Assembly: GCF_002216775.1 (NCBI RefSeq)
Contig: NZ_CP022315.1
Span: 2,108,001-2,172,000 of the forward strand
Length of the DNA: 64,000 nt
Direction of reading: 5' to 3'
Source of the DNA: Virgibacillus phasianinus
Lineage (GTDB): Bacteria; Bacillota; Bacilli; Bacillales; Amphibacillaceae
Shown: in pieces, positions 1 to 9,557 of the stretch
Layout of the letters: each line of letters begins with the position of its first letter
Numbering within the stretch: position 1 is the first letter of the stretch
Translations under genes and position numbers: made by a program
Notes under the pieces: model-generated
Told to the model about the DNA's origin: nothing
Database searches by the model: none
The model's input: only the letters and a program-made list of their open reading frames with translations

Positions 1-774
1 AACAGCAGCTAATTTCAACCTATTGTACAGTAAAGTAGCAATTCCTTCGGCCATTTCACGTGGAGAATCTTTTTTTAGAAAGGGAAGAGCTTCCTCAGCA
101 ATTGTTAACGCTTGTTTAGTTGCAAATGCGGCCTCATTTTCTTGCTCCCGTAACACAATACTGATCATCGCAGTGAAGATGGCAATTGCTATACTATTTG
201 ACAGTACAAGTGGTAAGCCGATGGTATTTACCAGGGCAATCCTGTCATCTGGATTAGATGAAAAGATAAGCAGCATATGCATTTGCAGAACCGGTGGAAA
301 GACGCCGATAAACAATGCCTTCATTGGTGAAATTACCCGTTCATTTGAAAAAAAGCGAGCGGTTAATCCTGCCAGGAAGCCACTTAGTGGGTTGATCAGG
401 CTGTTTGCGATAAAGCCAATTCCTCCCAGGTAAAATAGATGTGCACCAGCAATAATACCTGCCCCAAATCCAACAACAGGCCCTCCTAATAATCCGGCAA
501 TTACAATGGCAACCAGGCTTGAACTAACAATCATTTGATCTTCACCGACAGACCAGATAAAATCACTGATCACAACGGAGTCCCCTTCAACGACCACCCC
601 TGTTATCGTCCCAGCTATTCCAAACATACCAAACATACAGGCATGGACAAACGACATCCTTTTACTGAACTCACGATACAGTAATGACCGGAAACCAGGG
701 ATACGCGTCAGGACAAAAGCGAGTACCAGCAATAATCCAATTCGTTCAAATAAAACAATTGTTAAATATTTCAC
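1..774 (-). CDS. LytS/YpdA-type sensor histidine kinase, N-terminal part (cut by window edge)
   Basis: This is the first 258 codons of a membrane sensor kinase; the 3' end lies outside the window. The translation has the hydrophobic five-to-six-helix 5TM-5TMR_LYT module, including a glycine-rich segment with GGPVVGFGAGI and the run NPLSGFLAGLTARFF. A soluble segment then begins (KQALTIAEEALPFLK...), as expected for the GAF domain of the family. The start is GTG at 774, inside a GTGA overlap with the stop of the upstream symporter gene, so the two are translationally coupled. LytS/LytT-type pairs next to carboxylate transporters often sense extracellular pyruvate or acetate-like acids (family knowledge). 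Sensing of the symporter substrate is inference. The kinase domain and any LytT partner cannot be seen. Confidence 0.85.
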   Translation of the reverse strand, partial: MKYLTIVLFERIGLLLVLAFVLTRIPGFRSLLYREFSKRMSFVHACMFGMFGIAGTITGVVVEGDSVVISDFIWSVGEDQMIVSSSLVAIVIAGLLGGPVVGFGAGIIAGAHLFYLGGIGFIANSLINPLSGFLAGLTARFFSNERVISPMKALFIGVFPPVLQMHMLLIFSSNPDDRIALVNTIGLPLVLSNSIAIAIFTAMISIVLREQENEAAFATKQALTIAEEALPFLKKDSPREMAEGIATLLYNRLKLAAV

Positions 775-2315
775 GGGTTTTTCCTCCTCGTGTCAATCCC
801 GGTCTGTGCTTTTATGTAAAACTGCCTGAATTCTACCTCGGATTCAGATGATTCTCGTGAAAATATAGACCCAAGAAATGCACCAAGGAACCCGATTGGA
901 ATGGCAATGATGCCTGGATTATATAGAGGAAAAAGGGGATCCCTTTGAATCCATCCACTAACCGGATTCATAATATGCGGACCAAGCAGAAGGGACGTGA
1001 GGGAAGCGGTTAACCCACACACCATTCCGATGATTGCTCCTGTTTGATTAAATCTTTTCCAGTAGATGGTAAACAATAGTACAGGCAAGTTACTGGACGC
1101 TGCTACAATAAAAGTCAGGGAAACGAGGGAGGTAACATTAATGTTCTTTAAACCAAGTGCAAATAAAGTTGAAATAAGGCCAACGGCAAATGCAGTCCAT
1201 TGGGCAGCGCGCAGTTGTCTCTTTTCAGTAGTGCGTCCCCTCTTAAGAATGTGGAAATAGATATCATGGGAAAAAGCTGTTGTAGCTGAAATGACTAATC
1301 CAGCGACAACCGCGACAATAGTTGTAAAGGAAATAGCGGCAATGAAGGCCATCAGAAAGTCACCACCCAATTCCTCTGCCAATAGTGGTGCAGCCAGATT
1401 TCCAGTCGGATCAACTGTGACCAATTCCTTAAATCCGATTAATGCTATCGCGCCAAGCCCCAGTATCAGTGTAATAATATAAAAAGCTCCAATAATCCAA
1501 CTGGCCGTTAACAGAGATTTACGTACTTCTTTGGTATTTCGGACAGTAAGAAAGCGAATCAAGATATGGGGCAGGCCAGCTGTCCCTAGAATAAGTGCAA
1601 GATGGAGCGATAAGGTTTCCAAAGGGTTGCTAAATAAATTTCCGGGCAGAAAGATGTTTTCACCCAGCGGGGTGCCCGTTTTCACTTGTGCGAGTAATTC
1701 GGAAAGATTAAAGTCAAACCGGGAAAACACAATTAACGAAAGAAGAAATGTCCCCGACAAAAGCACCACCGTTTTTACAATCTGTACCCATGATGTAGCA
1801 TACATTCCACCGAATACGACATATACCGTCATTAAACTTCCGATAATTAGTACAGAAGTTGAATAATTAATATCAAGCAGCAAACGAATTAATAGACCTG
1901 CAGCGACCAGTTGTGGAATCATATATAAAATGGAAATGATGAAGGCACCGCTTGCCATCAGTAAGCGCATTTTATCACCCGGAAAACGTGAGCAAACTAC
2001 ATCCCCGAGTGAAAATTTACCCAGATGATGCACGGGTTCAGCAATGAAAAACAACACAATTAAATAGGAGACTAAAAATCCTATTGCATAAGAAAACCCA
2101 TCATAGCCATTGATCGCAATTGACCCAACAATACCCAAAAAGGAAGCCGCACTTATGTAATCTCCAGCGATCGCCATCCCATTTTGAATCCCGCTCAAAC
2201 TCCCACTGGCGATATAAAATTGATTTGTCGTTTTACTTTGCTTGGCTGCCCAGTATGTAATAATTAACGTGCAAACAATGATACACAGGAAAAACAGGAA
2301 ATAGGTAAGGTTCAT
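771..2315 (-). CDS. Sodium/solute symporter, acetate permease (ActP/YwcA) type
   Basis: A 514-residue integral membrane protein of the solute:sodium symporter (SSS) family with about 13 hydrophobic segments. It resembles cation/acetate symporters: an N-terminal FYIASGSLSGIQNGMAIAGDY stretch, GDVVCSRFP after the second loop, FGGMYATSWVQIVK, and FTTIVAVVAGLVISATTAFSHD. It should import a short monocarboxylate such as acetate or pyruvate with Na+. The ATG at 2315 is preceded by GAAGGTGA at good spacing. Its stop overlaps the start of the LytS-like kinase by 4 bp, giving a transporter plus sensor operon. A sigma-A-like promoter lies upstream at 2386-2414. The substrate is inferred from family resemblance only. 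Confidence 0.85.
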   Translation of the reverse strand: MNLTYFLFFLCIIVCTLIITYWAAKQSKTTNQFYIASGSLSGIQNGMAIAGDYISAASFLGIVGSIAINGYDGFSYAIGFLVSYLIVLFFIAEPVHHLGKFSLGDVVCSRFPGDKMRLLMASGAFIISILYMIPQLVAAGLLIRLLLDINYSTSVLIIGSLMTVYVVFGGMYATSWVQIVKTVVLLSGTFLLSLIVFSRFDFNLSELLAQVKTGTPLGENIFLPGNLFSNPLETLSLHLALILGTAGLPHILIRFLTVRNTKEVRKSLLTASWIIGAFYIITLILGLGAIALIGFKELVTVDPTGNLAAPLLAEELGGDFLMAFIAAISFTTIVAVVAGLVISATTAFSHDIYFHILKRGRTTEKRQLRAAQWTAFAVGLISTLFALGLKNINVTSLVSLTFIVAASSNLPVLLFTIYWKRFNQTGAIIGMVCGLTASLTSLLLGPHIMNPVSGWIQRDPLFPLYNPGIIAIPIGFLGAFLGSIFSRESSESEVEFRQFYIKAQTGIDTRRKNP

Positions 2316-2385
2316 TACTTCACCTTCTTTACAGATAACTATGTTGAAGAATGGAAATTTTCCAAATATGGACTTTCTTATATGA

Positions 2386-2414
2386 ATAGTATCCTACTAT
2401 TTGTTTTTAGTAAA
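2386..2414 (-). promoter_or_regulatory. Sigma-A-like promoter of the symporter/sensor operon
   Basis: Reading the minus strand, TTTACT (2414-2409) and TACTAT (2391-2386) are separated by 17 bp. They lie about 70 bp upstream of the symporter ATG. Moderate match to consensus. Confidence 0.5.
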
Positions 2415-2802
2415 GAATTGGAAGTGCTTTGATGAAAGTTTAATAGAAAAAAGGCTGGGAATTAACTAAAATGATTGACTCAGGTAGACGAATGATTGGA
2501 CGGGAAGTGTAGAACGTTATTATTAAAACGGTGGGATTGTAATCTTAATACGTAGGAAACTGCGACGTATGCGCTGGGTTGCTTTCCACAGTGAAAAACA
2601 ACCATCATAATAATGGGTGGGATGTCTAGTAATGTTGCCAAATAACATGTTAGCATAGTTTATCACTAAGGTTGGGCTCACCAGGCCCTGAAAGCGACTG
2701 CCCGCAGCGGAAATCACGTTGCTGTTATGTCGCAGTATTATAAAAAGTTACCAGTAAGGTTAATAAAAACACCTTTTTCCGGACTCTTAATCGAATTTCA
2801 CT
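2415..2802. other. Intergenic stretch without a convincing gene
   Basis: About 390 bp between the divergently placed symporter promoter and the 3' end of the helical-repeat gene. A 64-codon open frame on the minus strand (2523-2717) has no ribosome binding site and no recognisable protein features. The segment around 2680-2715 (CAGGCCCTGAAAGCGACTGCCCG) looks like a worn copy of GC-rich intergenic repeats common in Bacillaceae. That assignment is tentative. Confidence 0.35.
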
Positions 2803-4200
2803 CTATCCCCGCTTAACCATATCCACATACAGCTGCTGATATGCCTTATATTCAGCGTTCATTCCTAATTCATGATATAGTTTTGCAAGCCATTGGACGG
2901 GTTTGGGATCGTCTTCACGAAGTTCCATATCAAAGCTCATGCATTCGATTGCCAGTTTCGGATGATGGAATTCATGATAGAGTTCACCGAGCTTACGTTG
3001 CTGATTCGGATCCTCGGCAATTCGGTTCATTTCATCGATTTTTTGTAAAGTTGGTTCTGCAAGGGTAATCGCTCTGAATGGTTGTGCCCATTCTTGTATG
3101 TATGAAAGGTTGTGATCGTTCAGTAGTGAAGCAATGGCCTGATGTAAAATTTCAGTTGCTTGATTATCTTTGGCTGCAAATAACGTGCGGATTAACTCTT
3201 GCAAGCCCTCGTTGGGGATGGAGTCTGTAGTGATTCCTCGTTGTTTCACTACCCTGGTCAATTGCTTGGACTGGGCCGGTTGCAGGTGGAGTTCGTGTTT
3301 GCTTATTAAGGTTAATACATCTTCCAGTCTTTCGTGAGCCATGTAAGCAGCCAGCAAATCCTGCTGCAGGGACATTATTGTAAGTCCACGTCTGTATAAA
3401 TCCTCTAGAACGGGTAACATATTTTCTCCGCCCAGATGTTCTTCGATCAAGAATTTAAGCGCGTCATAATCACTAGTCTCCTGTGTATAGATCACATGTG
3501 TTATGTGAACCGCGATCACGTCTTCAAGGCGGTCCTGTGCCTGATAGAATTTGCATAGCGCCTGAAAGTCCTGATTATTATGCTGATTGGCATATAATTT
3601 ATTTTCCATATAAATGGGGTCCTTATCCAGCAATGACGCGTCACCCTGTTTGTAGAGGTCTTCGTATTTGGTGAAGTCCATGTCGCGTGAAAAGGCATCA
3701 ACTAAACTACGTTTTGGAGCAAAGTCTTTCATAATCCTGAGAATCCGATAGCAGGATAATAGTTTCCCATCGCGACGTTCTTTATAGAAGAGACTCTGAA
3801 TGAAATTAGCTAATTGAGCTTTTTTGATAAAGGACTCAAAGTAACTGGCAATCAAAGCAGTTTCCTGAAGTGTGTATTGCTTCTGTAGTTTTTTGAAAAG
3901 ATCGCTGAAATTCTGTTTCTTAATGTTGGGATGGGATGAAACAACGGTCATAAACAATGGATGTGAGGGAGGCAGGGTGATACCTTTTTTAAAAGAATCA
4001 ACCACGTAGGAGTGTGTCTTGGTTGTTTTCTTTTCGGTAACGTAATTCAAATAATGATCTTTATAGAAGAAGATGTAGCAGGTCTGGTCCAGTTCATTTG
4101 TTGCTTCGATAATCCTGCATTGCTGATAGATAGCCATACTTTTTGGTTCGAGTTGGTGCGAATGCTTTTTATCCTTTGCGGTAATCGTCAGATTTTGCAT
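2803..4200 (-). CDS. Helical-repeat (TPR-like) protein, function unknown
   Basis: A 465-residue soluble protein with no signal peptide or membrane segment. From about residue 180 to the end it is a series of paired helices with TPR-like periodicity (for example LEDVIAVHITHVIY, LEDVLTLISKHELH, KLGELYHEFHHPKLAIECM, WLAKLYHELGMNAEYKAYQQL), suggesting a protein-binding scaffold. The N-terminal 150 residues are not recognised. I chose ATG at 4200 because AGGAGG sits 6 bp upstream. The in-frame ATG at 4215 overlaps that Shine-Dalgarno and has none of its own. It is a single-gene unit divergent from the galactonate operon. I do not recognise a specific family and assign no function. Confidence 0.7.
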   Translation of the reverse strand: MQNLTITAKDKKHSHQLEPKSMAIYQQCRIIEATNELDQTCYIFFYKDHYLNYVTEKKTTKTHSYVVDSFKKGITLPPSHPLFMTVVSSHPNIKKQNFSDLFKKLQKQYTLQETALIASYFESFIKKAQLANFIQSLFYKERRDGKLLSCYRILRIMKDFAPKRSLVDAFSRDMDFTKYEDLYKQGDASLLDKDPIYMENKLYANQHNNQDFQALCKFYQAQDRLEDVIAVHITHVIYTQETSDYDALKFLIEEHLGGENMLPVLEDLYRRGLTIMSLQQDLLAAYMAHERLEDVLTLISKHELHLQPAQSKQLTRVVKQRGITTDSIPNEGLQELIRTLFAAKDNQATEILHQAIASLLNDHNLSYIQEWAQPFRAITLAEPTLQKIDEMNRIAEDPNQQRKLGELYHEFHHPKLAIECMSFDMELREDDPKPVQWLAKLYHELGMNAEYKAYQQLYVDMVKRG

Positions 4201-4304
4201 AATTAACCTCCTCATTCATTATCTTAATCATATCACGAAACAGCAAAATAGCGATAGAAAATTGGTTGATCCTGTCTGTGTGAAATTTTTTTCTTTCCTA
4301 TTTG

Positions 4305-4333
4305 TTGATAAAAGAATATTTTTCTTGTATAAT
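4305..4333 (+). promoter_or_regulatory. Sigma-A promoter of the galactonate operon regulator
   Basis: TTGATA (4305-4310), a 17-bp spacer and a perfect TATAAT (4328-4333), about 50 bp before the RpiR gene start. Confidence 0.7.
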
Positions 4334-4382
4334 CATTTCATAAATCGAAACTGCGATAAATTAGAAATGAAGGTGACAGCCG

Positions 4383-5237
4383 ATGGATGATGGGCAAAAA
4401 CACGTTCAAGCTAGTATACGAAGTAACTATGGGAAATTTAGTGACAAAGAAAAGCTAATTGCCGACTATATTTTACAAAATCCCCAAAACATTATTCATC
4501 ATACGATTAACCAAGTGGCAGATGAATTACATGTGGCAGAATCGACGGTTTTTCGGTTTTGTCAGCGGATTGGGTTTAAAGGGTATCAGGCGCTGAAAAT
4601 TGCACTGGCAGCTGAATTCGTGACGCCGATGAAAGATATCCACGAAAAAATTAATGAAGGTGACAGTGTTGGAACGATTGCGAAAAAAGTTTTCCGTTCC
4701 AATATGAAAACACTTGAAGATACCATGCATATTATTGATGGAAGTACATTTGAAGAAGCATGTGAGGTCATTTTGAAGGCGGGCAAAGTGGAATTTTTTG
4801 GGAATGGCGGATCAGCAGTTGTAGCGATGGACGCCTACCATAAATTTATCCGAAGCGGCCTGCAGGTAAATGCTAATCTCGAATCGCATATGCAGCTCAT
4901 GTCGGCATCACAATTAACGAAGAATGATGTTGCCATTCTGATTTCGCATTCAGGATCAACAAAGGATATGCTTGATGTTTTACAGATACTTAAGGAAAAA
5001 GGGGTTAAAACGATTAGCATAACCAATTTTGCTAAATCTCCTTTAACTAAGGAAGCTGATCTTTCCCTGTATACCGTTGCGGAAGAAATTGATTTCCGTT
5101 CCGAGGCCATGTCATCAAGAATTGCACAGCTCAGCATTATTGATGCGTTGTACACGAATGTGATGATTGGGAAAAAGGAAGATGGACGGGAAGCGCTGCA
5201 GAATATGCGCGGAGCTATTTCATTGAAACGGTTATAA
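4383..5237 (+). CDS. RpiR-family transcriptional regulator (HTH + SIS)
   Basis: A 284-residue regulator with an N-terminal HTH_6 domain (about residues 5-80, with VADELHVAESTVFRFCQRIGFKGYQALK) and a C-terminal SIS sugar-phosphate-binding domain (about 125-265, with FFGNGGSAVVAMDAYHKF and ISHSGSTKDMLDVL). The family senses phosphorylated sugars. Being the first gene before KDG kinase, KDPG aldolase and galactonate dehydratase, it probably regulates this operon in response to a 2-keto-3-deoxy sugar-acid phosphate (inference). GAAGGTGA provides the ribosome binding site. Whether it acts as activator or repressor cannot be told from sequence. Confidence 0.88.
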   Translation: MDDGQKHVQASIRSNYGKFSDKEKLIADYILQNPQNIIHHTINQVADELHVAESTVFRFCQRIGFKGYQALKIALAAEFVTPMKDIHEKINEGDSVGTIAKKVFRSNMKTLEDTMHIIDGSTFEEACEVILKAGKVEFFGNGGSAVVAMDAYHKFIRSGLQVNANLESHMQLMSASQLTKNDVAILISHSGSTKDMLDVLQILKEKGVKTISITNFAKSPLTKEADLSLYTVAEEIDFRSEAMSSRIAQLSIIDALYTNVMIGKKEDGREALQNMRGAISLKRL

Positions 5238-5255
5238 AAAATTTTTTCTACTTAA

Positions 5256-5269
5256 TGTAAACGTTTTAA
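5256..5269 (+). promoter_or_regulatory. Candidate CcpA-binding cre site
   Basis: TGTAAACGTTTTAA matches the cre consensus TGWAARCGYTWNCW except at position 13. It lies in the 58-bp gap between the RpiR gene and the KDG kinase gene, where bound CcpA could block read-through or an internal start. Confidence 0.5.
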
Positions 5270-5295
5270 CACAGGTAGAGAGGAGGTTAAGTATT

Positions 5296-6249
5296 ATGGA
5301 TGTTGTGACACTAGGAGAGACAATGGTGCTGTTCACCCCGAAATCTTCCGGTCTGATGCGTTATGCTGGTGATTTTTCTACAAAAATTGCTGGTGCTGAA
5401 TCGAATGTAGCAATTGGCCTCGCAAGACTTGGCAAACAGGTTGGCTGGATTAGCAGGCTCGGCAACGATGAGTTTGGTGAACGGATCCGGAATTTCATTC
5501 GCGGGGAAGGTGTTGACGTCAGTCAGGTCACGGTTGACGATACTGCTGCAACCGGTCTTTACTTTAAGGAAAAATTAACACCTGGAGAGTTAAGGCTAAA
5601 CTATTACCGGCAGGGGTCGGCAGCGAGTCGCATGGCAGCGGCAGATATCGACGAGGCCTATATTGCCGGTGCGAACTTTCTGCATGTGACAGGCATTACT
5701 CCTGCACTTAGTGAGCAGTGCTATGAAACCGTTTTAACCGCGATTCAGTACGCAAAAAGAAATGGTGTGACCGTTGTATTTGATCCGAACCTCAGGCGCA
5801 AGCTGTGGTCGGAAGAACGGGCAAGAAAAGTTCTGCAAGAGTTATCAGCCCAGGCTGACATTGTGTTACCTGGTATAGATGAAGCTGAATTTATTTTTGG
5901 TAAAGCGACACCTGAAATACTAGCTGAAAACTTTTATAACAATGGTGCGAATAAGGTGATTTTGAAGCTGGGCAAGCAAGGTGCTTATTATTTATCAGCT
6001 GAATCATCTGGTTTTGTGAAGGGATTCCCGGTTGAACAAGTTGTCGATCCGGTTGGGGCTGGTGATGGTTTCGCGGCTGGCTGTTTATCAGGAATCGTTG
6101 ATGGACTTGCATTACCTGAAATTGTCAGACGAGGCAACGCTGTCGGCGCTATGGTGACGATGGTTGATGGTGATGTTGAAGGTTTGCCGGAAATTAACAG
6201 ACTGAACTATTTTATGAACAAAATTGAACGTGAAGATGTGGAACGATAA
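5296..6249 (+). CDS. kdgK: 2-keto-3-deoxy-gluconate/galactonate kinase (PfkB family)
   Basis: A 317-residue ribokinase-like (PfkB) kinase. The N-terminal substrate-binding region has VTLGETMVLFTP and AGAESNVAIGLARLG. The C-terminal signature DPVGAGDGFAAGCLSG carries the catalytic Asp and the anion hole. It phosphorylates 2-keto-3-deoxy-D-gluconate or its galacto-epimer to the 6-phosphate using ATP in the cytosol. The next gene is a KDPG aldolase only 14 bp downstream and DgoD follows, so the physiological substrate is likely 2-keto-3-deoxy-galactonate. A strong GAGAGGAGG site precedes the ATG. The PfkB assignment is firm; gluco- versus galacto-specificity is inferred from context. Confidence 0.88.
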   Translation: MDVVTLGETMVLFTPKSSGLMRYAGDFSTKIAGAESNVAIGLARLGKQVGWISRLGNDEFGERIRNFIRGEGVDVSQVTVDDTAATGLYFKEKLTPGELRLNYYRQGSAASRMAAADIDEAYIAGANFLHVTGITPALSEQCYETVLTAIQYAKRNGVTVVFDPNLRRKLWSEERARKVLQELSAQADIVLPGIDEAEFIFGKATPEILAENFYNNGANKVILKLGKQGAYYLSAESSGFVKGFPVEQVVDPVGAGDGFAAGCLSGIVDGLALPEIVRRGNAVGAMVTMVDGDVEGLPEINRLNYFMNKIEREDVER

Positions 6250-6263
6250 GGAGGAAATTAACG

Positions 6264-6899
6264 ATGGGAAATACATTGCAGCAAATGATGGAACACAAGC
6301 TTGTCGCTGTTATACGCGGTGCTGAAGGTGAAGATGTCCTAGCCATTGCTCGCGCCCTTCATAAAGGAGGCGTTCACATTATGGAAATCACCGCAGATAC
6401 GCCGCAAGTGGACGTGTTAATTCGCAAAGTGAGTCAGGAATTTGGTGACCAGCTGATTGTCGGTGCGGGAACTGTGCTTGATCCGGAAACCGCCAGAGCA
6501 TCGATTATGGCTGGTGCACGCTTTATCTTCTCGCCAACCGTTAACACCGAAACCATTCGGATGACGAAACGCTATGGTGTCGTAAGTATTCCAGGTGCGA
6601 TGACACCAACGGAAATTTTAACAGCCTATGAACATGGTGCAGATTTGATTAAAGTATTTCCTGCCGGCGTCATGGGTCCAAGCTATATAAAAGATGTGCA
6701 CGGACCATTGCCGCATATTCCGTTAATGCCTACCGGCGGCGTTGATTTGTCCAACGTTCGCAAATACTTTGAAAATGGCGCTGTTGCGGCTGGATTAGGA
6801 AGTGCACTTGTTAATACGAAACAGCCAATCAGTGAAGAAACACTGGCGGGTATGACGGAAAAGGCCGAGCAATTTGTTGAAGCGATTAAGGGTGTGTAA
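6264..6899 (+). CDS. kdgA: KDPG/KDPGal aldolase (Eda family)
   Basis: A 211-residue class I aldolase with TIM-barrel fold, of normal length. The Schiff-base lysine is in DLIKVFPAGVMGPSYIKD (about residue 132), the conserved Glu is in HIMEITADTP, and GAGTVLD is also present. It cleaves 2-keto-3-deoxy-6-phosphogluconate or -galactonate to pyruvate and glyceraldehyde-3-phosphate. A GGAGG site precedes the ATG, and the gene lies between the kinase (14 bp) and dgoD (3 bp), so translation is probably coupled. Since dgoD is next, the KDPGal reaction is probably the main one in vivo. Confidence 0.92.
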   Translation: MGNTLQQMMEHKLVAVIRGAEGEDVLAIARALHKGGVHIMEITADTPQVDVLIRKVSQEFGDQLIVGAGTVLDPETARASIMAGARFIFSPTVNTETIRMTKRYGVVSIPGAMTPTEILTAYEHGADLIKVFPAGVMGPSYIKDVHGPLPHIPLMPTGGVDLSNVRKYFENGAVAAGLGSALVNTKQPISEETLAGMTEKAEQFVEAIKGV

Positions 6900-6902
6900 T
6901 AA

Positions 6903-8051
6903 ATGAAAATTATTGATTTTAAACTTTATCAGCTGCCACCGCGTTGGTTATTTTTAAAAATAGAAACGGACGAAGGAATTTGCGGCTGGGGAGAGCCAGT
7001 TGTCGAAGGGCGCGCACATACTGTAGCGGCTGGTGTTACCGAACTGATGGATTATTTAATTGGTAAGGATCCGCGCCACATTGAAGACCATTTTCAAGTC
7101 TTATACCGCGGAGGTTTTTACCGTGGCGGACCAATTTTAATGAGTGCAATTTCCGGTATTGAACAAGCACTATGGGACATTAAAGGTAAGTACCACGATA
7201 TGCCTGTCCACGAAATGCTTGGCGGTGCTGTTCGCAAGGATATTCAGGTTTATTCCTGGATTGGCGGGGACCGTCCGCAAGATGTTGGTGCCGCTGCAAA
7301 AGAAAAGGCTGACGTGGGGTTTACCGCAATCAAGATGAATGGTACGGAGGAAATGAATTATATCGACAGTTACGTGAAGGTTGATGCAGCAGTAAGCCGA
7401 GTAGCCGCAATCCGCGAGGCTGTTGGCAATGATTTTGGTATCGGAATTGATTTTCATGGCCGTGTCCATAAAGCAATGGCCAAAATTCTTGTGAAAGAGC
7501 TGGAGCCATATCGACCAATGTTTATCGAGGAACCAGTACTAGTTGAGAATCTGGAAGCGTTCAAGGAAATCGCAAATCATACGACAACACCAATTGCGAC
7601 TGGGGAACGAAATTACACACGCTGGGGCTTTAAACAAATGCTGATGGATGGTGTTGTTGATATTATTCAGCCAGATCTGTCACATACTGGTGGCATTCTT
7701 GAAGCGAAAAAGATAGCGGCAATGGCAGAAACCTTTGATGTTGCGATTGCCCCGCATGCACCGCTTGGACCGATTAATCTTGCCGCATCCCTGCAGCTTG
7801 ATGCATGCACACCAAATTGCATCATTCAGGAACAAAGCCTTGGAATTCACTATAATCAGGGCAGTGATTTGCTTGATTATCTTGTCGACAAATCGGTATT
7901 TGAATATAAGTCAGGGTCGGTAACTATTCCGAAAGGGCCTGGTCTTGGCATTGACATTAATGAAGACAAGGTGAAGGAAATGTCCAAGGAAAGCCACAAC
8001 TGGAAAAATCCAATCTGGCGCAATGCCGATGGTACAGTTGCGGAATGGTAA
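6903..8051 (+). CDS. dgoD: D-galactonate dehydratase
   Basis: A 382-residue member of the enolase superfamily (mandelate racemase/muconate lactonizing group). It starts with [24 protein letters not shown] and ends with [14 protein letters not shown], both recognisably close to E. coli DgoD. Metal and catalytic positions are visible: GIDFHGRVH (Asp and His), FIEEPVL (Glu), TGER (Glu) and APHAPLGPI (His). It dehydrates D-galactonate to 2-keto-3-deoxy-galactonate, which the upstream kinase and aldolase then process. The substrate call is stronger than usual for this superfamily because the motifs and the operon agree. Confidence 0.93.
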   Translation: MKIIDFKLYQLPPRWLFLKIETDEGICGWGEPVVEGRAHTVAAGVTELMDYLIGKDPRHIEDHFQVLYRGGFYRGGPILMSAISGIEQALWDIKGKYHDMPVHEMLGGAVRKDIQVYSWIGGDRPQDVGAAAKEKADVGFTAIKMNGTEEMNYIDSYVKVDAAVSRVAAIREAVGNDFGIGIDFHGRVHKAMAKILVKELEPYRPMFIEEPVLVENLEAFKEIANHTTTPIATGERNYTRWGFKQMLMDGVVDIIQPDLSHTGGILEAKKIAAMAETFDVAIAPHAPLGPINLAASLQLDACTPNCIIQEQSLGIHYNQGSDLLDYLVDKSVFEYKSGSVTIPKGPGLGIDINEDKVKEMSKESHNWKNPIWRNADGTVAEW

Positions 8052-8053
8052 TC

Positions 8054-8072
8054 GGGTATTTCTGTACCCTTT
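8054..8072 (+). terminator. Weak intercistronic hairpin before the permease
   Basis: A GGGTA / TACCC stem (8054-8058 and 8065-8069) is followed by TTTT. It is a short stem, so more likely a partial attenuator or mRNA-processing hairpin than a full terminator. Confidence 0.35.
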
Positions 8073-8132
8073 TACCATGTTCTTTATTGAAAGCGGTAAA
8101 AAATAGATCGAACAAATGAGGAGGAGAAATAT

Positions 8133-9491
8133 ATGTCTACAACTTGGTTAATTTTAATTGCCGTTTTTGGAATTGCTCTATTATTATTTCTTGTTATGCG
8201 CACCAAATTACAGGCGTTTCTAGCATTACTAGTCGTAAGTTATATTGTAGGTTTACTGGCAGGAATGAGTCCGTCCAAAATATTGCAGGCCGTCTCAGAC
8301 GGAATGGGCGGAACGGTGGCCGAGATTGCCGTTATTATCGGTGTCGGCGCCATGTTTGGTGAAATCTTAAAGGCTTCTGGTGGTGCTGAGCGTTTGGCAC
8401 TTACGTTAATGAATAAATTTGGGGAGAAGCGGGTTAACTGGGCACTTGTATTGACTGGTTTCATCATTTCTATTCCAGTTTTCCTTGACGTTGCCTTTGT
8501 TATTTTAGTGCCGATTTTATATAGTTTGGCACAAAGAACAAAAAAGTCACTGCTATTTTACGGGATTCCACTGCTAGCAGGTTTAGCAGTAACACACAGC
8601 TTCGTACCGCCAACACCTGGCCCAATCGCAGTTGCTTCTTTATTAGGCGCTAATATTGGCTGGGTTATCCTGTTTGGTTTCATTGCCGGTGTTCCTGCGG
8701 CTATTCTAGCTGGACCAGTATTCGGTACGTATATTTCGAAAAAAATCCATGTTGAAGTACCGAGTGTTATGCTGCAAAATATGGCAGATGAGGCGAAAGA
8801 CAAAAAGTACGATAAGGATCTGCCAAGCTTCGGTATGGTTGCAGTACTCATTCTATTACCGTTAATTCTTATTCTGTTAAATACTTTCGCAGGAGCAACA
8901 CTGGCTGAAGAAAGTACAGCACGCTCCATCCTGCAATTTATCGGTAACCCTGGGGTTGCGCTAACCATCACTGCATTGCTGACATTTTATTTATTAGGTA
9001 CACGCCGTGGTTATTCCAAAGATGAGATTCAGGAACTTGCCACGAAATCACTTGAGCCTGCAGGTATCATCATCTTAATCACTGGTGCCGGTGGCGTTTT
9101 TGGCCAAATTCTTGTAGAAACAGGAATTGGCGATGTTCTGGCTGATACAATGAGTAATCTAAATATGCCAATCATTGTATTTGCTTTCCTAGTTGCAGCG
9201 GCAATTCGGATTGCCCAAGGTTCGGCAACAGTTGCAATGATCACAGCAGCCAGCTTAATTATACCAATTATGGACACACTTGGTATTGAAGGTCCGATGA
9301 CAGCCTTGCTCGTTATTACCATAGCATCAGGTGCTACTATCGCGTCACATGTGAACGATTCCGGATTCTGGATGGTCAACCGTTTCTTCGGCATGTCTGA
9401 AAAAGACACACTGAAATCCTGGACAGTCATGGAAACGATCATTGCACTTGTCGGATTTGTCGTAACATTGATTATTAGTGCGTTCTTGTAA
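8133..9491 (+). CDS. GntP-family gluconate/galactonate permease
   Basis: A 452-residue polytopic membrane protein of the gluconate:H+ symporter (GntP) family with about 12 hydrophobic helices. Family landmarks include GMGGTVAEIAVIIGVGAMFGEIL, a VTHSFVPPTPGPIAVA loop, RIAQGSATVAMITAA and ASHVNDSGFWMVNRFFGMSEKDTLKSWT. It probably imports galactonate for the preceding enzymes. Enterobacteria use an MFS protein (DgoT) for this step, so a GntP-type carrier is an alternative solution. AGGAGGAG precedes the ATG. The gene closes the operon; a bidirectional terminator lies about 220 bp downstream beyond a repeat array. Confidence 0.88.
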   Translation: MSTTWLILIAVFGIALLLFLVMRTKLQAFLALLVVSYIVGLLAGMSPSKILQAVSDGMGGTVAEIAVIIGVGAMFGEILKASGGAERLALTLMNKFGEKRVNWALVLTGFIISIPVFLDVAFVILVPILYSLAQRTKKSLLFYGIPLLAGLAVTHSFVPPTPGPIAVASLLGANIGWVILFGFIAGVPAAILAGPVFGTYISKKIHVEVPSVMLQNMADEAKDKKYDKDLPSFGMVAVLILLPLILILLNTFAGATLAEESTARSILQFIGNPGVALTITALLTFYLLGTRRGYSKDEIQELATKSLEPAGIIILITGAGGVFGQILVETGIGDVLADTMSNLNMPIIVFAFLVAAAIRIAQGSATVAMITAASLIIPIMDTLGIEGPMTALLVITIASGATIASHVNDSGFWMVNRFFGMSEKDTLKSWTVMETIIALVGFVVTLIISAFL

Positions 9492-9557
9492 ATTCTACTG
9501 TTGGCTTAGGGGGAGCATTTGGTTGGTAAAATGGAATTCATCGGACTTAACGTTTAT

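Noticed and set aside
23-433. 136-codon plus-strand open frame at the left edge
   Set aside because: It is antisense to a clear LytS-type membrane kinase and has no ribosome binding site.
2523-2717. 64-codon open frame on the minus strand between two genes
   Set aside because: No ribosome binding site, no recognisable protein features, and it overlaps repeat-like GC-rich sequence.
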